A stretch of DNA of 64,000 nucleotides from Fimbriimonas sp. (GCA_031292555.1 JARLGV010000030.1:62001-126000); one strand, 5' to 3'. Shown: positions 28,355-39,002, counted from the first letter of the stretch. The notes: generated from the letters alone by a model not told the origin. Made by a program: numbers and translations.

Positions 28355-29452
28355 CTAGGCTTTAATCTTGATTGGACCGATCCAGAGGGTGTTGTCCTGA
28401 TCGGAGCTTGAGACAAATCCAGAGATGTCAACCAAGATGATCTGCTTGACGATGCTCAAATCGAGCTTGGCGCTCTTGTCGGGCGAATCGTCCGCGACCT
28501 TCATCTCGTCGAACGGCAGATTGAAATCTTGCGAATGAGCCATGCCCGACACGGTTATCGGAGTGTTGAACTTCGCCCCATTCACTAACTCGATCTGAAC
28601 GATCAGTTGTGTATCCTTGGCCGAGCCGGCGCTGAAGGCGATCGACTTCTTTCCAGATAGGGCACCGGGCCTCACAACCCGAATCACCGCATTGGCATGA
28701 CCGGGAGCCTCGTGGTAGTCGGCCTTCAACCATCTGCCGGCGAACGGCGAATCCTTGGCGATCGCCATCGAGTTCATTCCAAGGCCGATCCATGACTGTT
28801 GAGGTCTTGAATAGTCGTCAACGAGATACGAGTCTGAACCTGCTACCGAAGAATCGGGCAACTTCTCCTCCGAGAACTTGAAGTCGGACAGGTAGATGTT
28901 CCGCGTTCCCGACTTGAGACCGAGTACATCGGAGATCGCTTGGTTCTGGGCCAGGAACTGCTCCATATCGATGATCGCAACGGATTCCACTTGGTCAGGA
29001 TCCAACTTCCCGTCGGGGTCCTTCGGAGCATCGGCTTCCGTAGAAAGAACGAAATCGGATAGCGAGAGTTGGACCTCCTGCCAGGCGTTCTTCGCGGCGT
29101 GGCAAGCCGCGGAGTAGCGACCGCCGTCTTTCTCCTGCAATGTCACGGCGACAGTGGTCTCATGGTCGGCGAGCATCCAAAACCGAATGGAGTTCAGCTT
29201 TGCCAACTTCCCCTCCCCAACTTGAAGTCCGGCGATGCTCACTTCACCGTTGGCGACCTTATAGCTGTACGCCAGCGATCCGGGACTCGCTTTGAGGTGG
29301 GGTTTGTCGTATACCGCCTCCACCTTGGCGCCCGTGCCCGCCATTTGACCGGCGGACCAACCTTCGGTACCTCGATCGAACGTGTTATGAGGCAGTGACG
29401 AGTCTTGTCCACCCGCCGCCACCAACATGCCTAAAACTACAGTTGTGAGCAT
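28355..29452 (-). CDS. Secreted protein with two CBM-like jelly-roll domains
   Basis: 365 residues from ATG 29452, giving a signal peptide (MLTTVVLGMLVAAGG). Two halves resemble each other: FDRGTEGWSAGQMAGTGAKVEAVYD with later WQEVQLSLSDF, and YSRPQQSWIGLGMNSMAIAKD with later FNLPFDEM, each ending in a strand such as NIYLSDFKF or TLWIGPIKI. This is the CBM11/CIA30-like galactose-binding fold, commonly used for carbohydrate binding. No catalytic motif is seen. It lies 60 bases downstream of the M61 protease gene and probably shares its transcript. Confidence 0.65.
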   Translation of the reverse strand: MLTTVVLGMLVAAGGQDSSLPHNTFDRGTEGWSAGQMAGTGAKVEAVYDKPHLKASPGSLAYSYKVANGEVSIAGLQVGEGKLAKLNSIRFWMLADHETTVAVTLQEKDGGRYSAACHAAKNAWQEVQLSLSDFVLSTEADAPKDPDGKLDPDQVESVAIIDMEQFLAQNQAISDVLGLKSGTRNIYLSDFKFSEEKLPDSSVAGSDSYLVDDYSRPQQSWIGLGMNSMAIAKDSPFAGRWLKADYHEAPGHANAVIRVVRPGALSGKKSIAFSAGSAKDTQLIVQIELVNGAKFNTPITVSGMAHSQDFNLPFDEMKVADDSPDKSAKLDLSIVKQIILVDISGFVSSSDQDNTLWIGPIKIKA

Positions 29453-29512
29453 CGTACCAAGAGAGACACGGGCTCCACGACGAGGGTTGCATCCCGGCAC
29501 CCTGACGAAGGC

Positions 29513-31363
29513 TTAAGGCCGGTATTTTTTCGAAGCCAGCCATTCGGCGCCAAGCCGCTTTTCCGAGGGAGTTGGGTTCTTTGCCCAATCAACGGAGAAG
29601 ATGTCCCGCGTTGCGCTGACCGGAGTCACATCGACGTCGATCGATTCGCCTGCGCGCTTGATCGTCAACTTCAGGGCCTTCCCGGCGGCAATCCCGCGTG
29701 TTCGCCGCGCCATTTCTGCCGCGAGGCCCCGATCCGCGTTGACCAGTGCTTCTCCGTCGACTGCGACAATCTGATCGCCGACTTGGAGCTTCCCTTCAAC
29801 CGAAGAGCGCACTGCCACAACGTTGAGGACGCTCGAGCCAGGAAATCCGCCAAAATTGAAGCCAAGATCCACGTACGGCCCGGGCGTCGTCGTCAATTCC
29901 AGGCCGACTTTGGAGAGAGTATCCTCGATTGCCATTCCGTCTGCCTTCATGACGACTCGATCATAGACATTGCCCATATCCAGACCACCGAATCGGACGA
30001 GCTGCTTTCGAATTTCGCCTTCATCAAACCCCGGCTTATCGTTCTTGCAGAGATCCCAAAGCGCGTGCTCAACGTCGTCGAGAGAGTGCTTGCCATTTGT
30101 ATGCGAACGCAGTTCAATGTCGAGCACCATGCCGGCAAGCCAACCCAGGTTGTAGTAGCTGATAAGGTAGCCATTGCTGTTTCCACGTCCATGATTGGAC
30201 TCATCGACGCGCATGCTCGACTCGAAAGGACCGACCATCTTGTAGTCTGGGTTGTTTCGGACGGCCTGCAGATTCGCTGCGATCGCCGCGAAGTAAGCCT
30301 TGTCGTCTATCCCGTCGTAACGATGGGGCAACGTGTACGCGTAATAGTCTGTTACGCCCTCTAGCCACCACAATGCGCCTGTTTCGGGCAGTTTGGTGTA
30401 GTCGAAGGGCCCCAGGACTCGCGACCGGATTCGCTTCACATTCCAAAGGTGAAAGAACTCATGAGCCAAAACGCTCTTCGCGCGGGGCCCGACGCCGGCA
30501 GCAAGGCTGATCTCGGTGCTGCTCAGGTGCTCCAAGCCACCCGCACCATCGGGCGTATCGTTAACGGCGAAGTGCCATACGTATTTGTCGTATGGCGCGC
30601 TGTCGCCGAAGAAATCCGTTTCGCACTCGCTAACAAACCGGCATGCCTGTATCAGCTTGTTGCGGTCTACTTTGGCCTTTGCCGCACCCCGCAGGACAAT
30701 CCAGTGCATCTTGCCTCTGCACTCGTAGTGATCGACGAGCAGGTTGCCCGTGCTCACCGGGTTGTCGGCGAGCACATCGTACGTCTTTGCCACGTAGGCG
30801 TTCGAGCCAGGCTTAGTTTCAGTCAGTCCCACGCACACCGGCCAATTGGCAGGCACGTCAATCGCCAATAGGCACTTGTCACGCCGGTGATTGATCTCGT
30901 AAAGATATGTTGAGGGTCCGCTCCAGTGAACCGATCCATCCGAAAGCTCCCGTGCTCCAAGCGGAATGTCGTATTCGAGGATCGTCTCCTTCGCCGGTGC
31001 AACGATCCAGGTACAGACGTCGTTGTCGGCAATCTTGGCGGACTGCCCCTCTTGATACTTCTTGTGGAGCGTCTCCATCTTCGTCTCAATCGCAAGGGCA
31101 TGTCCGTGAGCGTCCTTGGCAATCAGGTTCTTGACATTCTTGAAGCTGTCACGCAACACATAGCCACCAGGGCCCCAGTTCGGAATCTGGAATCGGCTTC
31201 CGTGGTTCGTACCTTCGAGGCGAATCATGACATGGAGAACCTTGGTGTCCGGACGAACATCAACGGTGTACTTGACGTCCGCGCGGGCGCCTTCCCCAAA
31301 ACCACATAGGCAGAACGCGGCAGCGAGTGCGACCTTGCTCGAACGAAACTGGGCCTGATTCAT
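29513..31363 (-). CDS. M61 family metallopeptidase with PDZ domain
   Basis: 616 residues from ATG 31363, which has GAGGG upstream and a signal peptide (SKVALAAAFCLCGFGEGARA). An N-terminal beta domain (about 30-230) is followed by the catalytic domain with HEFFHLWNVKRIR near 301 and the third zinc ligand in WWLEGVTDYYA near 335. A PDZ domain occupies about 490-575 (GSSVLNVVAVRSSVEGKLQVGDQIVAVDGEAL). The family is glycyl aminopeptidase-like and periplasmic. A perfect TATAAT lies at 31373-31378 (minus), only 9 bases before the start. Confidence 0.93.
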   Translation of the reverse strand: MNQAQFRSSKVALAAAFCLCGFGEGARADVKYTVDVRPDTKVLHVMIRLEGTNHGSRFQIPNWGPGGYVLRDSFKNVKNLIAKDAHGHALAIETKMETLHKKYQEGQSAKIADNDVCTWIVAPAKETILEYDIPLGARELSDGSVHWSGPSTYLYEINHRRDKCLLAIDVPANWPVCVGLTETKPGSNAYVAKTYDVLADNPVSTGNLLVDHYECRGKMHWIVLRGAAKAKVDRNKLIQACRFVSECETDFFGDSAPYDKYVWHFAVNDTPDGAGGLEHLSSTEISLAAGVGPRAKSVLAHEFFHLWNVKRIRSRVLGPFDYTKLPETGALWWLEGVTDYYAYTLPHRYDGIDDKAYFAAIAANLQAVRNNPDYKMVGPFESSMRVDESNHGRGNSNGYLISYYNLGWLAGMVLDIELRSHTNGKHSLDDVEHALWDLCKNDKPGFDEGEIRKQLVRFGGLDMGNVYDRVVMKADGMAIEDTLSKVGLELTTTPGPYVDLGFNFGGFPGSSVLNVVAVRSSVEGKLQVGDQIVAVDGEALVNADRGLAAEMARRTRGIAAGKALKLTIKRAGESIDVDVTPVSATRDIFSVDWAKNPTPSEKRLGAEWLASKKYRP

Positions 31364-31372
31364 GATCCCTCG

Positions 31373-31378
31373 ATTATA
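31373..31378 (-). promoter_or_regulatory. -10 element TATAAT of the M61 gene
   Basis: Consensus TATAAT nine bases before the M61 start. The transcript would begin two or three bases before ATG, so the GAGGG seen in DNA may be partly untranscribed. No good -35 is visible. Confidence 0.5.
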
Positions 31379-31507
31379 ACTCCGGCCCCCTTTCTTACCG
31401 AGGAACATCGGGATCAGCGAGGTTGACAATCGCTTCCAGCTAGGGATTCATCGACGATATGCCTTTCGGGAGTGGCAAAAATGCGGTTTCTGACATGACA
31501 CGAGTGA

Positions 31508-31513
31508 TAATAT
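31508..31513 (+). promoter_or_regulatory. -10 element TAATAT of the 128-residue lipoprotein
   Basis: TAATAT-CGACCT-ATG, a 6-base gap. Leaderless signature. Confidence 0.5.
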
Positions 31514-31519
31514 CGACCT

Positions 31520-31906
31520 ATGAGAAAGTTGGCTCTATGGATTTTCTGTGTCGTCGCCGCTGTCGGTTGCTCGCACGATATGTCGAGTGCCGTTGGCACG
31601 TGGAAGTCCAAGGCCGCCATCCTCGTCTTCAAGGCGGACCAGACGTGGACCATCGTCGGCCTCAAGTTCGACTCCGGCACTTGGTCACAGAACGGCTCGC
31701 AGGTCACGATAACGCCGACCTCGATCAAGGGACTGTCTCGCGCCGAGTACAACAAGAAACTGAGAGCAGCCGGCGGAGACCAACTCTCGCAAATGCAGGC
31801 TCTAGACAAAGCTTTCGCCCCCGTGAATCTCACGCTAGACTCGAGCGGACAGACCCTGTCGGACAAGTCGGGCGAACTTGGCGACCTTACGCGACAAAAG
31901 TCGTAA
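31520..31906 (+). CDS. Small lipoprotein, function unknown
   Basis: 128 residues with a lipoprotein signal (KLALWIFCVVAAVGC, lipobox VAAVGC; lipidated Cys17). The mature part starts SHDMSSAVGTWKSKAAILVFKADQTWTIVGLKFDSGTWSQNGSQVTITP, which looks like a small beta-barrel of the lipocalin-like DUF type that reports 'GTW...F..DGT' units. Membrane anchored in the periplasm. No partner gene. Converges with ackA. Confidence 0.7.
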   Translation: MRKLALWIFCVVAAVGCSHDMSSAVGTWKSKAAILVFKADQTWTIVGLKFDSGTWSQNGSQVTITPTSIKGLSRAEYNKKLRAAGGDQLSQMQALDKAFAPVNLTLDSSGQTLSDKSGELGDLTRQKS

Positions 31907-31949
31907 TGGATACACCCGGTTTCCCGGAATACTTGGAGCCTAACTTCGC

Positions 31950-33107
31950 CTAGGATTGGGTGTTCGTCATTACCGCTAGCGTTTCGACGGCGATCTGACG
32001 TTCTTCGTCTGTCCGGACGACCCAAATCGACGGGGTGCGGCTTCCCGAAAGGCAGGTGGATACGGCGCGGCCGGTTAGGTCCTCTGGCTCATCGATACCC
32101 AATGCGCCCAGACGTCGGCATATTCTCCGTCGCATTTCGCGCGAGTGTTCACCGATCCCCCCTGAGAAGACCAGGGCGTCGAGCCCGCCCAACGCAACCG
32201 TATACGCCCCAACATACTTGGCCGCGCGATAAGCGAAGGCATCAAGTGCGAATTCGCAATCGGTGTCGCCTTGGGAGGCAGCTTCTTCTACTTCGCGTAG
32301 ATCGCTGCTTTTCCGCGATAGCCCTAGCAAGCCCGATTCATGGTTGAGCAAATCGTCGACCTGCTTGATCGTCATCTTGGCTTCCCGCATGAGGAAAAGC
32401 ACCGCTCCAGGATCGATGTCTCCTGATCGTGTACCCATCACCAAGCCCTCAAGCGGGGTCATTCCCATGCTCGTGTCGATGCTCGTGCCGTTCAAAATCG
32501 CGCACACGCTGGCGCCGTTGCCAAGGTGACATGCAACGATCCGGCTCGCTTGGGTTCCGAGCGCTTCCTCCATTCGATCGACGATGAATCGATAGGAGAT
32601 CCCGTGGAATCCGAATCGTCGCACGAATCGCTCTTCGGCATGTTCGCTCGGAATCGCGTAACGGACCGCAACCTGGGGCATCGTTCGGTGAAAGCTGGTG
32701 TCAAATACTGCTGCCAAAGGTCGGTCCGGGCACAGCTTCTGAACGGAATGAATGACGTCAATATCCCTTGCGTTATGAAGCGGGGCGAGGGGAGCCAGGT
32801 CTCGGATGGCGCTAACGACGTCAGAGGTCATTAGGACTGCCTTGTCGAACTGGTCAGCTCCGTGGACTACCCGGCAACCGATGCCGTCCGGCTTGCCTAC
32901 GCGATCCAACACGTGTTTGACCGCGTCCGGCAACCTCATACCACCGACACTATCCGTCGTTCTTGTGCAATCTTCGTCGATGGAGCAAGTTGCCTCATCG
33001 GTCCCGAGGTGGTCAAGCATGCCGCGCATCCAGACCCGATTTTGATCTGGATCGAACAGCCCAAACTTCAGGGTCGAGCTTCCGGCGTTGAATGCAAGGA
33101 TCTTCAA
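31950..33107 (-). CDS. ackA: Acetate kinase
   Basis: 385 residues. [18 protein letters not shown] at the N-terminus, [63 protein letters not shown] and [10 protein letters not shown] are all family signatures. It converts acetyl phosphate and ADP to acetate and ATP. The start is a TTG (33105-33107) overlapping the TGA of the phosphoketolase gene, so the enzymes are translated in tandem. Together they form the energy-yielding half of a phosphoketolase shunt. Confidence 0.96.
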   Translation of the reverse strand: MKILAFNAGSSTLKFGLFDPDQNRVWMRGMLDHLGTDEATCSIDEDCTRTTDSVGGMRLPDAVKHVLDRVGKPDGIGCRVVHGADQFDKAVLMTSDVVSAIRDLAPLAPLHNARDIDVIHSVQKLCPDRPLAAVFDTSFHRTMPQVAVRYAIPSEHAEERFVRRFGFHGISYRFIVDRMEEALGTQASRIVACHLGNGASVCAILNGTSIDTSMGMTPLEGLVMGTRSGDIDPGAVLFLMREAKMTIKQVDDLLNHESGLLGLSRKSSDLREVEEAASQGDTDCEFALDAFAYRAAKYVGAYTVALGGLDALVFSGGIGEHSREMRRRICRRLGALGIDEPEDLTGRAVSTCLSGSRTPSIWVVRTDEERQIAVETLAVMTNTQS

Positions 33108-35473
33108 TCTTGGATTTTCCAACTCCAATTGGCAATCTCGGGCATATCCTCACCGTGTTCGCAAATGTACCTCTGGTGCTCCATAAGCCGATCCCGCATC
33201 TCCTGCTTCAGGTGAGCAGCATGATATCCAAGTGTTGGAACCCGGTCCACAACGTCCTGCACCAGATGGAAGCGGTCGATACGATTCTTGACGCACATGT
33301 CGAACGGCGTTGTGGTGGTTCCCTCCTCGATATAGCCGCGAACGTGGATGTTTTGGTGATTCTTACGCCGGTACGTAAGGCGATGAATGAGCCAGGGATA
33401 CCCATGGAACGCGAAGATCACCGGGCAGTCGGTGGTAAACAGTTCGTCGAAGCTCTCGTCACTCATCCCATGAGGGTGCTCGGAACTGGGCTCCAGCACC
33501 ATCAGATCCACAACGTTAACGACCCGAACGTGCAATTCGGGCCTCGCATCACGGAGAATGGACGCTGCAGCAAGAACCTCCAGGGTCGGCACGTCCCCCG
33601 CACAGGCAAGGACGACGTCGGGATCGGAGTACTCATCGTTACTCGCCCAATTCCAGATACTCGCTCCCGCTGTGCAGTGATTGATCGCTTCGTCGATAGT
33701 CAAATACTGTAGCTCGGGCTGCTTGCCGGCAACGATGACGTTGACGTAGCTGCGGCTCTTTAGGCAGTGATCCGCCACGGCAAGTAGAGTGTTAGCATCC
33801 GGCGGCAAGTAGACGCGCACGACCTCGCCCTTCTTATTGACCACATGGTCCAAGAATCCCGGATCCTGATGGGAAAAGCCATTATGATCCTGCCTCCACA
33901 CATGCGAGGTGAGCAGATAGTTGAGCGACGCGATCGGACGCCGCCAAGGCAGGTGGCGTGTTACCTTTAGCCATTTGGCATGCTGGTTGAACATCGAATC
34001 GATAATGTGAATGAACGCCTCGTAGCAGGAGAAGAAGCCGTGACGTCCGGTCAGAAGGTAGCCCTCGAGCCAACCCTGGCAGTTATGCTCGCTTAGGATC
34101 TCCATGACGCGCCCGTCCGGAGACAGCGATTCATCGTCGTCAGGCTCGGTTTGGGAATTCCATGTCCTCCCCGTCACCTGGAGAACGGCCTCCAAGCGGT
34201 TCGAAGCCGTCTCATCAGGGCCGAATATCCTGAAGTTACGCTCGCTGAGATTCATCTCCATCGCGTCGCGCAGATAGTCGCCAAGGACGCGCGTCGATTC
34301 ATGCACCAACTGTGCCGGGCGAGGAATCTCCAATGCGTATTTGCGAAAGTCGGGTAGCTTGAGGTCTTTCAGCAACAGCCCGCCATTTGCGTGTGGGTTC
34401 GCGCTCATGCGGCGCTCGCCGGTCGGCGGTTCACTCCTCAGTGTCTCGATCAAGCGTCCCTGTTCGTCGAAAAGCTCTTCCGGACGGTAGCTTCTCAACC
34501 ACTCCTCAAGAATCGCCAGGTGCCCCGGTTTCTCGAGCGAGGTGAGAGGAACCTGATGGGACCGCCAGCTTCCTTCCGTTTTCTTCCCGTCGACCGACTT
34601 CGGGCCGGTCCAACCCTTTGGCGAGCGTAGCACAATCATCGGCCAGCGGGGGCGCGTCGGGTCCGCTTGGGTCCTTGCATGGTCTTGGATCGCCCTGATC
34701 TTCTCAATTGCCTCAGAAAGCACTGTCGCCATCTTTGCGTGCATGGTCATTGGATCGCTGCCTTCAACGAACAGCGGCTCATATCCGTAGCCGATCATAA
34801 GCGAGCGGAGTTCGTCTTCCGGCAAGCGACTCAACACGGCCGGATTCGCAATCTTGAATCCGTTTAGGTGGAGAATCGGCAGAACCGCACCGTCGTTGAC
34901 CGGGTTCAGGAACTTGTTCGAGTGCCAGGAGGCAGCAAGCGGGCCTGTCTCCGCCTCGCCATCGCCGATAATGCAGAAGACGACTAGGTCCGGGTTATCG
35001 AACGCGGCGCCATGAGCATGAGAAAGGGCATATCCGAGCTCACCTCCCTCATGAATGGAACCCGGTGTTTCGGGAGCCACGTGGCTGGGTATCCCTCCTG
35101 GAAACGAGAACTGCTTGAACAGTTCTCGAATGCCGGCTTCGTCCTGGGAGACCTTTGGATAGACGTCGCTATAGGTGCCCTCCAGGTAAGCATTCGCCAC
35201 CAGTCCGGGACCGCCATGACCCGGTCCACAGATATAGATCGCGTTCAAGTCGTACTTCTTGATGACTCGATTGAAGTGGGTGTAGAGGAAGTTCAGTCCG
35301 GTCGTGGTTCCCCAGTGCCCAAGGAGCCGCGGCTTCACGTCCTTTAATTGAAGCGGCCTCTTCAAGAGGGGATTGTCGAGCAGATAGATCTGACCGACCG
35401 ATAGGTAGTTGGCAGCTCGCCAATAGGCGTTAAGCCGTTCTAGCTCGACTTGATCCAGGTTCGTTTCTGACAT
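33104..35473 (-). CDS. xfp: Xylulose 5-phosphate/fructose 6-phosphate phosphoketolase
   Basis: 789 residues, normal for the family. ThDP motif [11 protein letters not shown], early [18 protein letters not shown] and [37 protein letters not shown], and the C-terminal [15 protein letters not shown] plus the ATFR-like [15 protein letters not shown]. It splits xylulose 5-phosphate (and perhaps fructose 6-phosphate) to acetyl phosphate and a smaller sugar phosphate. First gene of an operon with ackA, which consumes the acetyl phosphate. AGGAC lies upstream of ATG; TACGTT, eight bases before the start, is a possible -10. Confidence 0.97.
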   Translation of the reverse strand: MSETNLDQVELERLNAYWRAANYLSVGQIYLLDNPLLKRPLQLKDVKPRLLGHWGTTTGLNFLYTHFNRVIKKYDLNAIYICGPGHGGPGLVANAYLEGTYSDVYPKVSQDEAGIRELFKQFSFPGGIPSHVAPETPGSIHEGGELGYALSHAHGAAFDNPDLVVFCIIGDGEAETGPLAASWHSNKFLNPVNDGAVLPILHLNGFKIANPAVLSRLPEDELRSLMIGYGYEPLFVEGSDPMTMHAKMATVLSEAIEKIRAIQDHARTQADPTRPRWPMIVLRSPKGWTGPKSVDGKKTEGSWRSHQVPLTSLEKPGHLAILEEWLRSYRPEELFDEQGRLIETLRSEPPTGERRMSANPHANGGLLLKDLKLPDFRKYALEIPRPAQLVHESTRVLGDYLRDAMEMNLSERNFRIFGPDETASNRLEAVLQVTGRTWNSQTEPDDDESLSPDGRVMEILSEHNCQGWLEGYLLTGRHGFFSCYEAFIHIIDSMFNQHAKWLKVTRHLPWRRPIASLNYLLTSHVWRQDHNGFSHQDPGFLDHVVNKKGEVVRVYLPPDANTLLAVADHCLKSRSYVNVIVAGKQPELQYLTIDEAINHCTAGASIWNWASNDEYSDPDVVLACAGDVPTLEVLAAASILRDARPELHVRVVNVVDLMVLEPSSEHPHGMSDESFDELFTTDCPVIFAFHGYPWLIHRLTYRRKNHQNIHVRGYIEEGTTTTPFDMCVKNRIDRFHLVQDVVDRVPTLGYHAAHLKQEMRDRLMEHQRYICEHGEDMPEIANWSWKIQD

Positions 35474-35545
35474 AGTGTCCTAACGTAGAGCGTACTGTAG
35501 TGCGATCCGCTCCAGTGTTAAGACCCGATCGAAGTCAGTGAGTTC

Positions 35546-36403
35546 TCAAACTTGTTTGGGGCGCAAGATGAGTACTGAGTGAGACGTCGTCACCACTTGC
35601 TGTAACGACGAACTGCCAATGAGCATCCGCTCGATGAAACCGTGGCCCTGGGCTCCCATGATGAGCAGGTCCGCGTTGTTGCGCTTCATCGATCGGCTAA
35701 CAACCGATTCAAACTCGCCTTCCACCACATGATATTCGCATGGAATGCCGGCCGCCGACAGTTTGTCGACGCTCTCCTTCCCCTTTGCCTTGATCGTCTT
35801 ACGAAGTGCCGACAGCTCCTCTTTAGGAGTGCTGCCCTTCATTTCGCGATCCAGAGCCGTCACGACGACGAGCTTCTGCAGACCAAGCGGCTTGAGGTCA
35901 GCCAGCATGCCAATAGCCATCTCCGCAAAGGTGGAATGATCGGTGGCAAAGACCGCGGTCAGCTTGCCGGTCTTTGCCACCATGCCCTTGGCGATCAGGA
36001 TTGATTGGGGCGAACCGATGGTGAGGGCTCTTCCGACGCTACCGAAAAAGAAACTACCGTATTTGCTCTTTCGGTGAGACCCAATCGCGATAAGGTCCGA
36101 TTTGGAATTCGCCGCCTCTTCGATCAGGTGTTTGGCCGGTCCGCCTACAACGACCGTCTTGCCGGACACGCTTAGCTTCAAATCCTTCGCGATTGCATCG
36201 GCCGTATCCAGCGCAAGGCTATCGGTAGTTCGCTGGACTTCGAATCCTTCCTTGCTGATCTTGAACTCCTCGGCAGGGTGGAGAGCAGACGGCTCATCGA
36301 CGTGCACCAACTCAATCTCAGTCTGGGGTATTTCAAGCCTTGCGACGATACTTAGGGCCGATTCATACAGACCTGATAGGTCCACGCCAACAACTGCCTT
36401 CAT
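35546..36403 (-). CDS. Tandem universal stress protein
   Basis: 285 residues from ATG 36403 (MKAVVGVDLSGLYESAL), where homology starts; the frame is open 10 codons further. Two Usp domains: 1-140 and 150-285. The second has the ATP-binding pattern GAQGHGFIERMLIGSS (G-2X-G-9X-G-S), while the first has GSHRKSKYGSFFFGSVG, which departs from it. Cytoplasmic stress or energy sensor. It lies 72 bases upstream of xfp on the same strand, so it may be linked to the shunt operon. Confidence 0.9.
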   Translation of the reverse strand: MKAVVGVDLSGLYESALSIVARLEIPQTEIELVHVDEPSALHPAEEFKISKEGFEVQRTTDSLALDTADAIAKDLKLSVSGKTVVVGGPAKHLIEEAANSKSDLIAIGSHRKSKYGSFFFGSVGRALTIGSPQSILIAKGMVAKTGKLTAVFATDHSTFAEMAIGMLADLKPLGLQKLVVVTALDREMKGSTPKEELSALRKTIKAKGKESVDKLSAAGIPCEYHVVEGEFESVVSRSMKRNNADLLIMGAQGHGFIERMLIGSSSLQQVVTTSHSVLILRPKQV

Positions 36404-36517
36404 ATCAAGAGTGTGCCAATATCGCCTATTCATGCGAAAGTCGCTATTCTCAGGTCCCGAGCACCTTGTCAGTAGAATCGGGGACAGAGCGCCCTATCGC
36501 CCGATTTGAAGGACGGA

Positions 36518-36527
36518 CAAACGTTTG
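36518..36527 (+). promoter_or_regulatory. LacI-type operator, site a
   Basis: CAAACGTTTG palindrome (ACAAACGTTTGA in context), 59 bases before the glycosidase-like gene and upstream of its possible -10 TATGAT (36566-36571). Confidence 0.6.
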
Positions 36528-36585
36528 ACTTCCCCCGCGCCATTTCAGCACTGCATGGGCAGTGTTATGATGCGTTTATCAGCCT

Positions 36586-38949
36586 ATGAGAATCTACTTT
36601 GCGATCCTTTTTGCGGCTCTGCTGTCGCTTCATCATGCGTCTGCATTCGACAAACAAAACCTCGTGACCGGCTGGCGAGCGTACGAAAGAGGCTTTCAAG
36701 CCGTTGATGGCATGGGCAAGACCATGTCAGTTGCTATGGTCTGCGAGAGTTCGACGACTGACCAAGCTTTTGGCGCTCAAAACATCGTCGCCATGGACCA
36801 AAAGGCTGCTAAACCGTTTACGATTGAAGCTTGGAGCCGTGCCGAGGACGTCGGCGGAACTCCCGACGACGGCTACTCCCTCTACCTGGACCTGAACTAC
36901 TCCGACGGCAGCCACCTTTGGGGCATGATCGCTCCCTTCGATTGCGGCACTCATTCCTGGCAACTACGTAGGGTACGGGTAGTTCCAAGCAAGCCGGTCA
37001 AGGAAGCACTTGTCTACGTGCTATTGCGGCGCCATAGCGGCAAGGTCTGGTTCTCTGACGTTGTCCTAGATACAGGCGCCGGCGGACGAGCCTTTGACTA
37101 CCAACCGATCGCCTACCCCGCGATGTCAGCATCAACCGGATGGTTCGTTCGAGACGTCGCGAGTGGCTCGAAACTCATTCCCGCCGCCAAAGCTAACTCA
37201 ATCGGTATAGAAACGACGGTCAATGGGTCAAAGTTAGTAGTTCGCGATACTCAGGAGAGAGATCGTGCACTGACTCTCTACTACTGTGAACGATTCGACG
37301 CTGCAGGCGGACGGTGGTGGAGCAGCATCCGGTCGTCGACGCCCGTTAGGGATATCGAGTGCGCAAATGTGGTCGGCACGTCGTCGGGCGCAAATCGGCT
37401 CTCGTCCCTGTATCCCTTCGCCGCGGTGACCACCCCCACGAAAGGCCTTATGCTCGCGATCCCTCCATCAAACGGTCCCACGATCGCCAGGCTGTTTTAC
37501 AACCCCGGGGCCAAATTACTATGCGCTGCCTTCGACGTGGCACTTACGCATGGGAACCGATTCCACCCAGGTACGGCGGACGTAGAGGTGTTCGCCTCGT
37601 CGATCGACCCGGCTTGGGCGTTTCGAGACGCCGCACGTCGCTACTATCTGGCCTATCCGGACGCGTATCAAGTGCGCATACCGAAACAGGGGATTTGGAT
37701 TCCGTTCACAGATCCCGCGCTCGTCCCCCATCCCGAAGACTTCGGGATTGCCGTTCACGAGGGCGACAATTCGGTTGCCAGCGACGACCGTTTGGGGATT
37801 CTGAGCTTTCGCTATACCGAACCAATGACGTGGTGGATGGCAATGGAACCGTCGATTCCACGGACGTACGAGAACGCCATCGACCTCTTGAACAAGAGTC
37901 TGAGAAGTGCCAACAAAGAGATCCAGCGCGAAGCACAGGCGGTGATAGCGTCCGGTACTCAAACGGCCAACGGACGCTATAACATCTCGTTCCGGAACGA
38001 ACCATGGACGAACGGCGCCGTTTGGGTTCTCAATCCCAATCCGGCAATTCCGCACCCCGCCGGGACCGCGAGTCAAGCTCAGATCGTCTACGACCAAGCG
38101 GAAGCGAAGACTCGTTACGAGACGACCAAGCTTTCAGGCGAGTACCTGGACTCCTTGGAAGACCATTCCGAGGTTCTGGACTATGGGAAAGAGAGCATCG
38201 AATCGAGCCACTATTCGCCATCGTTCGACGATGCCTACCGACCGGTTATCCCCCAGTCTTACTCGACGTACGAGATCGCCCGGTTCATGAGCCAAGACCT
38301 CCATGCCCGTGGCAAACTCCTGATGGCAAATTCGACTCCGAGGGACTTTCCTTATTACATGCCTTTGATCGACTGCGCCGGCATAGAGGTCAACTGGATG
38401 AGTGGCGGGTCATGGACGCCCGACTCCGATGATGTATTCGACTACCGCCGGACGATGTGTTACCACAAGCCCTATATGCTGCTTCAGAACACCGACTTCT
38501 CGAAGTTCGGATCGGAAGCGGTTGCTAAGTACTTCAAGAAGTGCCTGTTTTACGGGGTTTTCCCTTCCTTCTTTAGCGCCGACGCGGCAACTCATCCGTA
38601 TTGGTCGGATTCGAAGCTGTTTGAGCGGGATCGCCCATTGTTCAAGAAGACAATCCCTGTCATTCGGACCATCGCCACCGCCGGATGGGAACCAGTCACC
38701 CACGCAACGGCAAGCGATCCCCAGGTCTTCGTTGAGCGGTTTGGCACAAAGATCTGGACATTCTTCAACGATGGCAAGACGTCGAAGGCCTTCACAGCGA
38801 CCATCGATTTGCCCTTTGGAACGTATAGGGCGACTGACTTGTTGACTGGCAAGACCTACCCCGTCACCCGAGGCGTCAAGCAAGTCCTGAAGGCCACCTT
38901 GGAACCAGAGGACTCACTGGCATTGAAGATCGAAAGAGTCGGCCCTTGA
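36586..38949 (+). CDS. Secreted glycoside-hydrolase-like protein, family not identified
   Basis: 787 residues with a signal peptide (IYFAILFAALLSLHHASA). Residues 40-190 look like a CBM jelly roll (FTIEAWSRAEDVGG, SWQLRRVRV, KVWFSDVVLDT). A central part, about 220-700, has barrel-like features: GIWIPFTDPALVPHPEDFGI, YLDSLEDHSEVLDYG, FMSQDLHARGKLLMANSTPRDFPYYMPLIDCAGIEVNW, and FFSADAATHPYWSD. A final all-beta domain follows. The layout suggests a TIM-barrel glycosidase working on an external glycan. Catalytic residues cannot be assigned with confidence; D and E in YLDSLEDHSE are candidates. Operator site a lies upstream, so it probably belongs to the LacI regulon. Confidence 0.6.
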   Translation: MRIYFAILFAALLSLHHASAFDKQNLVTGWRAYERGFQAVDGMGKTMSVAMVCESSTTDQAFGAQNIVAMDQKAAKPFTIEAWSRAEDVGGTPDDGYSLYLDLNYSDGSHLWGMIAPFDCGTHSWQLRRVRVVPSKPVKEALVYVLLRRHSGKVWFSDVVLDTGAGGRAFDYQPIAYPAMSASTGWFVRDVASGSKLIPAAKANSIGIETTVNGSKLVVRDTQERDRALTLYYCERFDAAGGRWWSSIRSSTPVRDIECANVVGTSSGANRLSSLYPFAAVTTPTKGLMLAIPPSNGPTIARLFYNPGAKLLCAAFDVALTHGNRFHPGTADVEVFASSIDPAWAFRDAARRYYLAYPDAYQVRIPKQGIWIPFTDPALVPHPEDFGIAVHEGDNSVASDDRLGILSFRYTEPMTWWMAMEPSIPRTYENAIDLLNKSLRSANKEIQREAQAVIASGTQTANGRYNISFRNEPWTNGAVWVLNPNPAIPHPAGTASQAQIVYDQAEAKTRYETTKLSGEYLDSLEDHSEVLDYGKESIESSHYSPSFDDAYRPVIPQSYSTYEIARFMSQDLHARGKLLMANSTPRDFPYYMPLIDCAGIEVNWMSGGSWTPDSDDVFDYRRTMCYHKPYMLLQNTDFSKFGSEAVAKYFKKCLFYGVFPSFFSADAATHPYWSDSKLFERDRPLFKKTIPVIRTIATAGWEPVTHATASDPQVFVERFGTKIWTFFNDGKTSKAFTATIDLPFGTYRATDLLTGKTYPVTRGVKQVLKATLEPEDSLALKIERVGP

Positions 38950-38972
38950 GAAAGCTCCGACCCATGTGAAAA

Positions 38973-39002
38973 CGCCGGGCGAAACCTAGGTTTCGCCCGG
39001 CG
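38973..39002. terminator. Bidirectional hairpin between converging genes
   Basis: A 30-base perfect palindrome (15-bp arms, 38973-38987 and 38988-39002) separates the glycosidase-like gene from the tiny lipoprotein gene. T-tracts are poor on both sides. Confidence 0.65.
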
